Shown here: positions 35,288 through 44,545 of the stretch, piece by piece | Layout: each line of letters begins with the position of its first letter | Numbering within the stretch: position 1 is the stretch's first letter | Assembly (NCBI RefSeq): GCF_027857615.1 | Contig: NZ_JAQIFT010000025.1 | Coordinates: 1 to 64,000 of the forward strand | Source: Holtiella tumoricola | GTDB taxonomy: Bacteria > Bacillota > Clostridia > Lachnospirales > Cellulosilyticaceae | Length of the DNA: 64,000 bases | Reading direction: 5' to 3' | Translations under genes and position numbers: made by a program | Notes under the pieces: model-generated | What the model was told of the DNA's origin: nothing | Seen by the model: only the letters and a program-made list of their open reading frames with translations | Database searches by the model: none

Positions 35288-37193
35288 GATGAGCCTCCTT
35301 TGTTTGCATAATACCGTTAAGAGGTAATTTAAGCTCTATTGTTGTTCCCTTTGAGGGACTCTCTGCAATACATAAACCATACTCAGCTCCAAAATATAGT
35401 TGGATACGCTCACATACATTATATAAGCCAATACTTGTTTGGGATGAAGTATGAATATGAGATAGATGTGTATTTATTTGATTAAGACGTTCTAATGGCA
35501 TACCAACTCCGTTATCTGTAATATAGAGAAGTAACATATCAGTTGTAATATGACTTGTTACAGTAATGATTTTATTATCTAAATGGCCTTTAAACCCATG
35601 TACAATACAATTTTCTACAATAGGTTGCAAGGTAAGCTTAGGTATATAAAGATTTAAGGTATTATGGTCTAAATTATTACATAATACAACCTTAGATGTA
35701 TAGCGATAGTTAATAACTTGGAGATAGCTTTCAATATGTTTTATTTCCTCGGAAATTGTAACCAGTTCTGAATGTTTAGGGATACTAAGTCGAAGAAATG
35801 CAGAAAAGGATTCAATCATTTCACTGACCTTACCATTGCCTTCTTCTAGAGCAATGACTTCCCAACGAATAATGTCTAAAGTATTATAGAGAAAGTGGGG
35901 ATTAATTTGCATTTGAAGAGCATTGAGTTCGGCCTCTTTCTTTTTAAAAGCTAAATCTTTTGCTTGTATTTCAGATAAGTAGACCTTATGAATGAGATCT
36001 TGAATTTGCTTAACCATTGTATTGAAATGTTGACCAAGTATACCTATTTCATCATGATTAGTATCATTAAAGGTAGCATTAAAACTTTTACTAGGTAATT
36101 TATCTAAGGTATGTTTAAGTTTATTAAGTGGAACAGTAATACTTAGTGTTACGATATAAGCAATTAAAATAGAAATACAGATAACAATTAGCATAGATAA
36201 AAGAGTGAAGTTTCTAATACTTTTAGCATTTTTTATAAGAGCATCATAATAGGCAAGGTTAAGAATGTAAAAATCACTATTAGAAAGCTTTTCAAAGGCA
36301 ACTAAGCAAGTACTATCATTTATTTCTGTATAAAAGATGCCTTCAAGCTGATCGCCTATTTCTGAAATAAGTTGTGGCACATTAGTTGGAATAGGACCTT
36401 TTAGCTTAGAGTTGATAGAAGCTAAACTACCCTGTGGACTAACCAGTACGAGATGTCCACTTCTGTTAAGTAATGATGCATTAATATCTTCAATAATCCC
36501 ATTTAGATAAATATTCATTACAATGACACCTACAGAATCCTTTAAATAATAATTAGGAATAGATTGCATAAGAGAAAGTGAGTCAACTATAGGCCTATTA
36601 ACTGTTTGTCTATAAAAGAGATTATCTTCTAGTGTGGTATCAAACCATATAGGATGGCCTTTAAAAGCTTTGGCCTTTGTATAATAAGATGAATTAACAA
36701 AAGTCATAGGATCTTTAAGATATCCTCCTCTTTGGCTAGAAGAATAGGAGGTTTGGGTAAATTGACCTTTTGGAGTAACAATTTGTAAGTTCAATATTTT
36801 ACTATCTGAGTTGGGAATATAGGAATAAAGATAATTATTAATTGTATCTTGTATAGACTGTTGTTCATCAAATGACAAATTATCAGCTAATGAGTCAATT
36901 ACAAGCTGCATAAGGTTATCATCTAGATAGAGATTATAAACTAGATTTTCATAATGCTGCATTTGTTTGGTAATAGATTGAGCTACATTATGTGTTGTAT
37001 AAGATAAAAGTGTAGAGATATTGTTTTCAATTTCTTCAGTATATGTATTATAGGTAATGATGGTAATGGCTAAGGTTGGTAAAGTAATAAGGATAAGAAA
37101 AGAAATAATCAGTCTCTTGAATACATTTACTTTACGAATTTGAAAGATAAGCTTGTACATTGTAAAAGCCAATCTATTTTTGGGACTAAACAT
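35280..37193 (-). CDS. YesM-type sensor histidine kinase, second sugar locus
   Basis: 637 residues. TM1 lies about residues 28-50, an extracellular part of about 260 residues follows, TM2 about 320-345, a HAMP region, then His_kinase with the acceptor His433 in QMQINPHFLYNTLDIIRWE and HATPase_c with NCIVHGF, TDNGVGMP and SIGLYNVCERI. AGGAGGAG precedes the ATG. It is paired with the YesN gene by overlap; binding of a sugar or of the adjacent lipoprotein is the likely input. Confidence 0.92.
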   Translation of the reverse strand: MFSPKNRLAFTMYKLIFQIRKVNVFKRLIISFLILITLPTLAITIITYNTYTEEIENNISTLLSYTTHNVAQSITKQMQHYENLVYNLYLDDNLMQLVIDSLADNLSFDEQQSIQDTINNYLYSYIPNSDSKILNLQIVTPKGQFTQTSYSSSQRGGYLKDPMTFVNSSYYTKAKAFKGHPIWFDTTLEDNLFYRQTVNRPIVDSLSLMQSIPNYYLKDSVGVIVMNIYLNGIIEDINASLLNRSGHLVLVSPQGSLASINSKLKGPIPTNVPQLISEIGDQLEGIFYTEINDSTCLVAFEKLSNSDFYILNLAYYDALIKNAKSIRNFTLLSMLIVICISILIAYIVTLSITVPLNKLKHTLDKLPSKSFNATFNDTNHDEIGILGQHFNTMVKQIQDLIHKVYLSEIQAKDLAFKKKEAELNALQMQINPHFLYNTLDIIRWEVIALEEGNGKVSEMIESFSAFLRLSIPKHSELVTISEEIKHIESYLQVINYRYTSKVVLCNNLDHNTLNLYIPKLTLQPIVENCIVHGFKGHLDNKIITVTSHITTDMLLLYITDNGVGMPLERLNQINTHLSHIHTSSQTSIGLYNVCERIQLYFGAEYGLCIAESPSKGTTIELKLPLNGIMQTKEAHHV

Positions 37194-37256
37194 AGCTCCT
37201 CCTAGTAGAGTTGTAAGTAGATTTTGATAACATTATAACATTATAAAAAATAAAAC

Positions 37257-37298
37257 AAAAGGTACATCTATAAGTCCAAACTATAGATGTACCTTTTT
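37257..37298 (-). terminator. Terminator/attenuator between binding-protein and kinase genes
   Basis: The stem GGTACATCTATA/TATAGATGTACC is extended by A-T pairs. On the minus strand it lies just after the lipoprotein stop and before the kinase, mirroring the hairpin at 8471-8506. Confidence 0.8.
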
Positions 37299-37314
37299 GT
37301 ATTAATAAGAGGAA

Positions 37315-38691
37315 TTATTTATTTTCTAGAATAGCTTTATTAAATTCATTAACAACTTCTTTATATGCAGCTTCTTGAGCAGCTGTAAATTCTACAAGAG
37401 GATCAGCGTTAGGATCAGAAAGAAGTTTTTGAACAACACGATCAACATAGGTTCCAATAATATCTTTACCATAGAATTCTAGACGTCCACCTCTAGCAGC
37501 TTCAATAACAGGAGCATATTCAGGGTTAAGAGATGTAACAGAGGAAATATCAAAATCAGTATATGGATAAGTAACAGCATTTACAGCGCCCTTACTTTCT
37601 AGATTTTTAAGTCTTTTTTCAATAACTTCTCTAGAAGTGTAGTACTCAATGTATTTCCATGCAGCATCTTTTTGAACTTGAGTGGTAGTTGCATTGATGA
37701 CATAGCAAGCACCAAGATCTGTTGTTACAGATTTACCAGAGGGACCAGCAGGAAGGAGAGCAAGGCCGATATTATCAGGATCTGCACCAAGAGATGTTGC
37801 CCAAGATATCCAGTCACCTGCAAATGGCATCATAGCTAGTTTACCTTGTGCAAATTGTTGAATCATATCATCAAAAGTAAGGGTAAGATCAGCTTGCATA
37901 ACTTTTTCACGTTTAAGTTGTTGGTAGTACTCAGCTGCTTGAATAACAGCAGGGTCAGTAAAGGTAAGCTCTAATGTATCATCTGGATTTTGAACGGTTA
38001 AGTCTCCACCAGCTTGCCATACATAGTATTGGAAGAACCATTCGGTCCACTGAGAAGAAAGGACACCATAGCCATATTGTTGTTTGTCAGGATTAGTAAG
38101 TTTCTTAGCAACGTCAAAGGCTTCATCCCAAGTAGTAGGAGCAGCAGTAATGCCAGCTTCTTCAAATAGTGCTTTATTATAGCCTAGATAGAAAGTACTT
38201 GAGAGAATCGTGATACCATAAAGATTATCATTTTTAGTAAAACGGTCTACATAAAGGGGATTATAGCTATCTTTTTCATCCCAGTTATCAAAGTATGTAT
38301 TAAGTGGCTCTAAAATGCCAGCATTGATGTATTTATCCATCATAGTGAAAGAAGTTGATACTAAATCAGGTGCATTGCCAGCAGCTACAGCTTGATAAAA
38401 TTCGTTGCCAGGGTCTCCTTCTTTGATGACTTTATTCAATTTAATATTAGGATTCTGCTTAAGAAATTCTTCTTCAATGCTTTCCTCTACATCATCTTGC
38501 TCTCTACTTGTAAGCCAGAGAGTAAGTGTAACAGGATCATCTTGAGAAGTTGAATCATCGGAATTAGTAGAGGATTGATTAGTATTTGGGTCTGCTGTTG
38601 GAGTAGATGTGGTATTAGTAGATGCACATCCAGTAAATGCCATACTTGCAATGAGTGTAGCTGTTAAAAGTGCAGTTGCTTTTTTAAACAT
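37315..38691 (-). CDS. Extracellular solute-binding lipoprotein, second sugar importer
   Basis: 458 residues. The lipoprotein signal has lipobox FTGC with the lipid on Cys22, then a Ser/Thr/Asp-rich linker (23-55) and a family 1 binding fold (LTLWLTSREQDD, AAGNAPDLVSTSF, FAQGKLAMMPFAGDW). AGGAGG lies before the ATG. It is divergent from its two permeases, with 219 bases of shared control region. Substrate unknown. Confidence 0.9.
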   Translation of the reverse strand: MFKKATALLTATLIASMAFTGCASTNTTSTPTADPNTNQSSTNSDDSTSQDDPVTLTLWLTSREQDDVEESIEEEFLKQNPNIKLNKVIKEGDPGNEFYQAVAAGNAPDLVSTSFTMMDKYINAGILEPLNTYFDNWDEKDSYNPLYVDRFTKNDNLYGITILSSTFYLGYNKALFEEAGITAAPTTWDEAFDVAKKLTNPDKQQYGYGVLSSQWTEWFFQYYVWQAGGDLTVQNPDDTLELTFTDPAVIQAAEYYQQLKREKVMQADLTLTFDDMIQQFAQGKLAMMPFAGDWISWATSLGADPDNIGLALLPAGPSGKSVTTDLGACYVINATTTQVQKDAAWKYIEYYTSREVIEKRLKNLESKGAVNAVTYPYTDFDISSVTSLNPEYAPVIEAARGGRLEFYGKDIIGTYVDRVVQKLLSDPNADPLVEFTAAQEAAYKEVVNEFNKAILENK

Positions 38692-38910
38692 AATATACCT
38701 CCTAAGTAAATGATAATAATATTATAAATAATTTTGAATAATAAGAGTGACCTAGATAATTAAGTAAAAAGTATCTTAAATTAATATCTTCACTTATAAA
38801 AAGAATTAGATTAAAAAGAGATACCTTTTTCTTTAAAATGTACCATTAAAGATAAAATTAAAAAAATATATAATGTTATTAAACAGATCTAGGAATATGG
38901 GAGGAATATA
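38692..38910. promoter_or_regulatory. Divergent control region of the second sugar locus
   Basis: A minus-strand TATAAT (38721-38726 on the plus strand as ATTATA) serves the lipoprotein gene and a plus-strand TATAAT (38869-38874) the permeases. Neither has a good -35, as expected for AraC-type activation. GTATCTT (38771-38777) and AAGAGATAC (38816-38824) form a spaced inverted repeat between them and are candidate regulator sites. Confidence 0.5.
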
Positions 38911-39792
38911 ATGAAAAAGTCTAGTTACTTAAAAAGAAAAGATCTTTTTTCGGCAGCAGCATTTTTATTACCAGGTATTATTTTTACAGTTTGGTTAAGA
39001 TATTATCCTATTTTACAATCTTTTTATATGTCTTTGTTTACGTATGACCCTGTTAATCCACCAGGAAAATTTGTAGGACTACAAAATTATCAAAATATTT
39101 TTCAGTCAGGATTTTACTGGGGTGCATGGAAAAATACTTTTATTTTCTTACTTTTACATATAGGACTTATATTCTTTATACCTCTAGTCCAAGCTATCTT
39201 TTTAAATGAGTTGACGAAAGGTAAGAAGTTTTTTTCAACAGTGTATCTGACTACAGCCCTTATTCCTATTTCAATTAATGTTATCATATGGAAATGGATT
39301 TGGCATCCTGACTATGGTCTTGCCAATCAAGTTCTTAAATTCTTTGGAGCAGAGCCACAAATGTGGTTAAGTGATCCAAGTCTCACCAAGTTTGCAATTA
39401 TCTTCCCAGGTATTATAGGTGGAGGTGTAGGCGTACTTCTTTATTTAGCTGCTATACAAGGCGTGTCTTATGATATATATGAAGCTAGTGAGATAGATGG
39501 TTGTACAGGATGGCAGAAAATTGCTCATATTACTTTACCTAACATTAAGTTTATCATTATTATTCAATTAATTCTTGCTACGATTTCTACAATGCAAATC
39601 CTTGATTTACCTTATCAATATACTTCAGGAGGACCAAGTGGTGCTGCAACCTCTATGGGGATTTATATCTATGATATGGTCAATAAGGACTTGTCTTATG
39701 GTAAGTCTACAGCTGCAGCTTGTGTACTTTTCATCGTAATAGGTATTTTAACAATTGTTCAAATGAAACTTGATCAATCAGAGGTTGAATAG
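38911..39792 (+). CDS. CUT1 sugar ABC permease (MalF-like), second locus
   Basis: 293 residues, six predicted membrane spans. The EAA loop is DIYEASEIDGCTGWQKIAHITLP. GGGAGG precedes the ATG. The second permease begins eleven bases after its stop. No ATPase is encoded here. Confidence 0.92.
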   Translation: MKKSSYLKRKDLFSAAAFLLPGIIFTVWLRYYPILQSFYMSLFTYDPVNPPGKFVGLQNYQNIFQSGFYWGAWKNTFIFLLLHIGLIFFIPLVQAIFLNELTKGKKFFSTVYLTTALIPISINVIIWKWIWHPDYGLANQVLKFFGAEPQMWLSDPSLTKFAIIFPGIIGGGVGVLLYLAAIQGVSYDIYEASEIDGCTGWQKIAHITLPNIKFIIIIQLILATISTMQILDLPYQYTSGGPSGAATSMGIYIYDMVNKDLSYGKSTAAACVLFIVIGILTIVQMKLDQSEVE

Positions 39793-39802
39793 GGGGAAGA
39801 AT

Positions 39803-41125
39803 ATGAAAAAATCCAGTTTGACTATTACATCATATATTGTATCAATTCTTTTTGCATTATTAATTTTGTATCCTTTAATTTACATTATAAGTAATTCAAT
39901 GAAAGATAATGTAAAGATTTATGATATACCACCTAAACTATTACCAGATACTGCACAGAGTTTAACCATAGAGATAGACTACTCGGTCTTCGAACATTTA
40001 ACAGATGATCAGCTATTAGACAAGATTCAGCAGGATCAAATTTTGGCTATGTTTTCGTCTGTTTATGAGTTAACAAGAGATTCTTTATTTGAACTTAAGT
40101 TTGTAGGCACTATGAACGGAGAGAATATATTCTATTCAAGGGCACATCGTATGAAATTAGAGCTAGAAAAAGATACAGGTGTCTATGCCAATGCAAGTAT
40201 TAATAGAAAGGTTTTATTATATGAAGACCGTTACATACGTGCATCAAATAAGATAGGCTATACATTTGATAGAAATGGAATTCAAAAGGTACATAATATT
40301 ACCAATGTAGAAAAAGATGAGATCTATGATAAAGTATCTAAAAATTTAGCTGATAAATATGAGACGAATGGTGTATTAAAAGGTACTAAGGTGAAGAAAA
40401 ATAACTTACTTCTTTTAGAAAGTTTTATTTATTATTTCCAATTACCTTCATGGATGTACCCCAAAAATGAAGCAGTTGCTAAGTATAGCTTTTTAATTTT
40501 TATTATTAATACTTTAATCGTAGTATCTTGGGCAATTATTACTCAAGTGGTGCTAGGTGCTATTACAGCATTTCCTCTTTCTAGGATACTCAGTAAGAAG
40601 GCAGCAAACTTCTGGTTACTGTTCTTCTTAGGAACAACAATGATTCCCTTTGTATCAGTTATGATTCCTCAGTTTACTATGTTTAAACGACTTGGATTTT
40701 ATGATAACTATTGGGCACTTTTAGTGCCACATTTATTACCTTATGGTTTCTTTGTATACCTCTATAAAGGCTTTTTTGATCGTATACCGAGTAGCTTGTT
40801 TGAAGCAGCTCGAATAGATGGTGCTTCTAACCTTTATACATTTACAAAGATCTGTATGCCACTTTCAAAGCCCATTATTTCCATTGTTGCTTTACAAACC
40901 TTTCTGTCTAACTGGAGTGACTTCTTCTGGGCGTGGATGGTGACAGAAAGGCAAAATTTATGGACATTGAATGTGGCACTCTATAATATTTCGCAAAATA
41001 AAGCAGTTAAGCAGAACTTTGTCATGGGATTATCGGTATTAACAATACTCCCTGTACTCTTTTTGACAGTGATTTTTTCAAAACATATTAAGGCGAGCCT
41101 GGCATCGTCAGGAATTAAAGGATAG
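39803..41125 (+). CDS. CUT1 sugar ABC permease (MalG-like) with large extracellular insert
   Basis: 440 residues, where this subunit is usually near 280. TM1 (about 8-30) is followed by an extra hydrophilic region of roughly 165 residues (about 35-205) before TM2; the remaining core is normal, with EAA loop SLFEAARIDGASNLYTFTKICMP. GGGGGAAG at 39792-39799 supports the ATG at 39803 rather than the upstream in-frame start at 39770. The insert should face outside and could contact the binding protein, as the P2 loop of MalF does, but here in the MalG-type partner. Confidence 0.88.
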   Translation: MKKSSLTITSYIVSILFALLILYPLIYIISNSMKDNVKIYDIPPKLLPDTAQSLTIEIDYSVFEHLTDDQLLDKIQQDQILAMFSSVYELTRDSLFELKFVGTMNGENIFYSRAHRMKLELEKDTGVYANASINRKVLLYEDRYIRASNKIGYTFDRNGIQKVHNITNVEKDEIYDKVSKNLADKYETNGVLKGTKVKKNNLLLLESFIYYFQLPSWMYPKNEAVAKYSFLIFIINTLIVVSWAIITQVVLGAITAFPLSRILSKKAANFWLLFFLGTTMIPFVSVMIPQFTMFKRLGFYDNYWALLVPHLLPYGFFVYLYKGFFDRIPSSLFEAARIDGASNLYTFTKICMPLSKPIISIVALQTFLSNWSDFFWAWMVTERQNLWTLNVALYNISQNKAVKQNFVMGLSVLTILPVLFLTVIFSKHIKASLASSGIKG

Positions 41126-41139
41126 GAAGGTAGACAGCT

Positions 41140-42285
41140 ATGAATATAGGCGTTATAGGATATGGATTAAGAGCAGAATATGTACTTAGAAATTTTAATG
41201 ATTTTGAGATGGGGGTTAATCTAGTCAGTGTATGTGACCCTTGCGTTGACAAAGCTAAGGTACGTATTCAAAGCAGCGGTTATAAGGCACAAGAGGTTAC
41301 TTTTTATGACGATATAGATGAGATGATGCAAAAGGAGAAATTAGATGGTGTGATGATTGGTACACTTTGTAAGTCTCATACAGATATTGCAATTAAAGTC
41401 ATGAAGTACAATATTCCTATGTTCTTAGAGAAGCCAGTAGCCATTAGCCTGGAACAAGTTAAAGCACTAGAAGAAGCCTCTAAGTCATATACAGCAGAGG
41501 CAGTAGTCTCCTTCCCACTTAGATTAACACCTATTTGTCAGTTGGCAAAAGAAATCATAGATAGTGGGAGATTAGGACGTATTGAACATGTAGAGGCAGT
41601 CAATAACGTGAATTATGGTAGAGTGTACTACCATGATTGGTATCGTGATGAAAGCTTAACAGGTGGCTTATTCTTACAAAAGAGTACCCATGATCTGGAT
41701 TATATTAATTACTTACTTGGGACTAAGCCTGTTGCAATTTGTGCGATGGAGTCTAAGCAAATCTTTAAGGGTGATAAAGACGCTGGTATTACTTGTAGTA
41801 AATGTGAAGAGTATAAAGTATGTCCAGAAAGTAGTTATACCATTAGACATCAATATCATGATGGAGTAGACGGAGAAGGGTGTGCCTTTGCAAAGGATAC
41901 TGGAAATCATGATAGTGCAAGTATATTAACACGCTATGAAACAGGCATGCACACTGTATATACTCAGAATTTTGTTGTAAGAAAGAAAGCAGGAAAAAGA
42001 GGGGCAAGATTAATAGGTTATAAGGGTACATTAGAATTTGATTTTGCAACAAGTGAATTGACTGTATTTTCTCATACAACTGGTACTGTAGAAAAGCATT
42101 ATGTTGATACATCAGGGCTTAACCATTTTGGCGGAGATAAGGCATTATGTGAGAACTTTGTGGAAGTAATGAGTGGTACAGGTGTATCGAAGGCGTCACT
42201 ACAAGATGGTATTTTAAGTGCATTGATGTGCCTATATGCAAGAGAGTCAGCAAGTCAAGATAAATTTTATAACATTGAGTTATAA
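41140..42285 (+). CDS. Gfo/Idh/MocA-family oxidoreductase
   Basis: 381 residues, cytoplasmic. The Rossmann motif is NIGVIGYGLRAEYVLR and the catalytic-lysine motif is FLEKPVAI. In the C-terminal half TCSKCEEYKVCPESS plus a later GEGC form a Cys cluster that may bind zinc. It likely oxidises or epimerises a sugar released by the glycoside hydrolase that follows; members with hydrolase activity (GH109) also exist. AGGAAGG-like site before the ATG; 14 bases after the permease. Confidence 0.87.
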   Translation: MNIGVIGYGLRAEYVLRNFNDFEMGVNLVSVCDPCVDKAKVRIQSSGYKAQEVTFYDDIDEMMQKEKLDGVMIGTLCKSHTDIAIKVMKYNIPMFLEKPVAISLEQVKALEEASKSYTAEAVVSFPLRLTPICQLAKEIIDSGRLGRIEHVEAVNNVNYGRVYYHDWYRDESLTGGLFLQKSTHDLDYINYLLGTKPVAICAMESKQIFKGDKDAGITCSKCEEYKVCPESSYTIRHQYHDGVDGEGCAFAKDTGNHDSASILTRYETGMHTVYTQNFVVRKKAGKRGARLIGYKGTLEFDFATSELTVFSHTTGTVEKHYVDTSGLNHFGGDKALCENFVEVMSGTGVSKASLQDGILSALMCLYARESASQDKFYNIEL

Positions 42286-42334
42286 TTAAACTAATAACTA
42301 AAAAATATATATAAGAAAAGAGAGAAACTAAAAA

Positions 42335-44317
42335 ATGTGGTATAAAGAAGATTACAGACGTATTTTTATGGATATGCATTTAGATGATTCACAACCAGAG
42401 GAGTATTTATCTAAATTAGATATAGACCATTTTGTAGGAACTTTAAAAGAAGCAAATGTAAACAATGTGGTTGTAAAGGCAAAGTCACATGTAGGCTTAC
42501 ATTACTGGCCAAGTAAATATGGTAGAATGCATGAAGGACTCAAAAGACGCGGGCTTGACTATGTAGGAGAAATGATTAAAAAGTGTAAGGAAAATGATAT
42601 TAGTGTTGTCGTGTACTTCTCACAAATATATGATAATTATGCTTATGAGCAACATCCAGCATGGCGTATTGTAAATAGTGAAGGTACAACTTCAAGAGAA
42701 AATAATACAAGATATGGGCTTGTATGTCCTAATAATCTAGAATACCGTGCTTATGTGCGTGAAATCTTACAAGAGTTAGTAGCTACCTATGATTTTGGAG
42801 GGATGTTTTTAGATATGCCATTCTGGCCAGGTACTTGCTATTGTCCAGCCTGTAGAGAACGTTACTGGAAAGAAACAGGGACTTATATTCCACGTAGAGA
42901 AGATTGGAATGACCCACAATGGGTAGATTTTGCAAATAGAAGACAGGCATGGCTTGAAGAGTTTGTTGCAGAAAGCACAAGAGCCATAAAAGAAGTCAAG
43001 AGTGCAGTTAGTGTGGAACATAATTTTGCAGCAGTAGGTTGTGGGTGGATTCATGGTGATACAGAAAACTTACTTGAATCTTGTGACTATGCAGGAGGGG
43101 ATTACTATGGTGGCTACCTAGAACAGACCTTTATGTGTAAATATTATAATAATGTTACACCTAATAAGCCTTTTGTATATATTACATCTAGATGTGATCC
43201 AAATCTCTATGCCCATACTGTAAGTCGTTGTGAGGAAGACTTGTACATCCATGCAATGAATGCATTAGTACATAATGGTGCATTTTCTGTGTGTGATGCG
43301 ATGAATCCAAATGGAACGATTAATACAGAAGTTTATCACGATGCTATTGGACCAGTTTTTAGAAACAGTTGTGATTATGAGCAGTATGTAAGTGGAGACA
43401 TGATCGCGGATGTATCTATTTGGTATAATACAAACTTAAAGGCAAATGACAATTTCATTCAGTCTCCATTTGCAATTGCAAGAGTACTACAAGAATATAA
43501 TATGCTCTACGATGTAGTAGGTAGTAAAAATTTGAAAGATATAAAGACAGAGGTACTTGCTATCAATGGTGCATATTCTATAACAGATGAAGAGATGGAT
43601 GCAATCGAAGCCTATGTAAGACGTGGCGGTAAAGTATTTATTACAGGTAAGCTTGGACATAAGCATTTTGAAGAATTATTAGGAATTAAAGAATTAAAAG
43701 GAAGCGAATATGGCTATACCTATTTAAATCCTACAGAAGCAGGCAAAGGTTTATTTGAATCCTTTAATGCAAGTAGTCCTTATCCAATAGAGAGAAGAGC
43801 AATAGAGTGTACGCTTAAGGAAGAGGCAACAATCCTTGCAACACTTACCTATCCATATACAAAGGCTGGAGATAAAGAGTTTTCTGCAATCCATTCTAAT
43901 CCACCAGGGATTCATACAGAGATGCCAGCAGTTATGGAAAAACAAGTAGGGGAAGGGAAAATTCTTTGGGTTGTTACACCTCTAGAACTTGCTTATGCAC
44001 ATTACTGCAAAAAAGCAGTATTTAGTTTAATTAATTCATTAGTAGAGAATAAAAAGATTGAAAGTAATGCACCAGCCTTTGTAGAACTTACACATTGGCA
44101 TAAAGAGGATAAAGACTATGTAGGGATCATCAATCAACAAACAGTATCACCAGTATATCCAATTGATGCAATTACGATTACATTACCATTTGCATGCAAG
44201 GACGTAAAACTAAAAACACCTTCAGAGCAACTTATACATGTTGAATATGAAGATGGTAAAACAATTATTTGCTTACCTAAGCTTCATATGTTCCATCTAG
44301 TAGAAATAAGTTATTAG
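42335..44317 (+). CDS. Putative glycoside hydrolase, GHL6/GH151-like
   Basis: 660 residues, no signal peptide, so cytoplasmic. The N-terminal 340 residues look like a TIM barrel of the hypothetical-hydrolase-6 type (YRRIFMDMHLDD, VVVYFSQIYDNYA, GGMFLDMPFWPGTCYCPACRERYWKETG); the next part (about 350-570) resembles a beta-galactosidase trimerisation domain (MDAIEAYVRRGGKVFITG); a small beta domain ends the protein. Such proteins are often annotated alpha-L-fucosidase (GH151), which I consider possible but unproven. Last gene of the rightward operon. Confidence 0.65.
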   Translation: MWYKEDYRRIFMDMHLDDSQPEEYLSKLDIDHFVGTLKEANVNNVVVKAKSHVGLHYWPSKYGRMHEGLKRRGLDYVGEMIKKCKENDISVVVYFSQIYDNYAYEQHPAWRIVNSEGTTSRENNTRYGLVCPNNLEYRAYVREILQELVATYDFGGMFLDMPFWPGTCYCPACRERYWKETGTYIPRREDWNDPQWVDFANRRQAWLEEFVAESTRAIKEVKSAVSVEHNFAAVGCGWIHGDTENLLESCDYAGGDYYGGYLEQTFMCKYYNNVTPNKPFVYITSRCDPNLYAHTVSRCEEDLYIHAMNALVHNGAFSVCDAMNPNGTINTEVYHDAIGPVFRNSCDYEQYVSGDMIADVSIWYNTNLKANDNFIQSPFAIARVLQEYNMLYDVVGSKNLKDIKTEVLAINGAYSITDEEMDAIEAYVRRGGKVFITGKLGHKHFEELLGIKELKGSEYGYTYLNPTEAGKGLFESFNASSPYPIERRAIECTLKEEATILATLTYPYTKAGDKEFSAIHSNPPGIHTEMPAVMEKQVGEGKILWVVTPLELAYAHYCKKAVFSLINSLVENKKIESNAPAFVELTHWHKEDKDYVGIINQQTVSPVYPIDAITITLPFACKDVKLKTPSEQLIHVEYEDGKTIICLPKLHMFHLVEISY

Positions 44318-44344
44318 TTCTAATTAAATAAGAGGTCTTAAAGG

Positions 44345-44392
44345 AAAATATGGTATAAATTCAGCTAATGATTTTATATCATATTTTTTATT
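44345..44392 (+). terminator. Terminator after glycoside hydrolase operon
   Basis: AAAATATGGTATAAA pairs with TTTATATCATATTTT (one G-T) across a 13-base loop, followed by more T. Confidence 0.75.
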
Positions 44393-44545
44393 TTAAAAGA
44401 AATATTGATTATATTAAACTAAGTTAAAAATGCATTATAAAGTGGAAAGATGGAAATAAAAGTATTATATAAGCATTGAATGAAATAGAAGAAGTATGAT
44501 ATTCTTAAAGATACCTAAATACTGGGAAAAAAGAGAGAATGCAAT

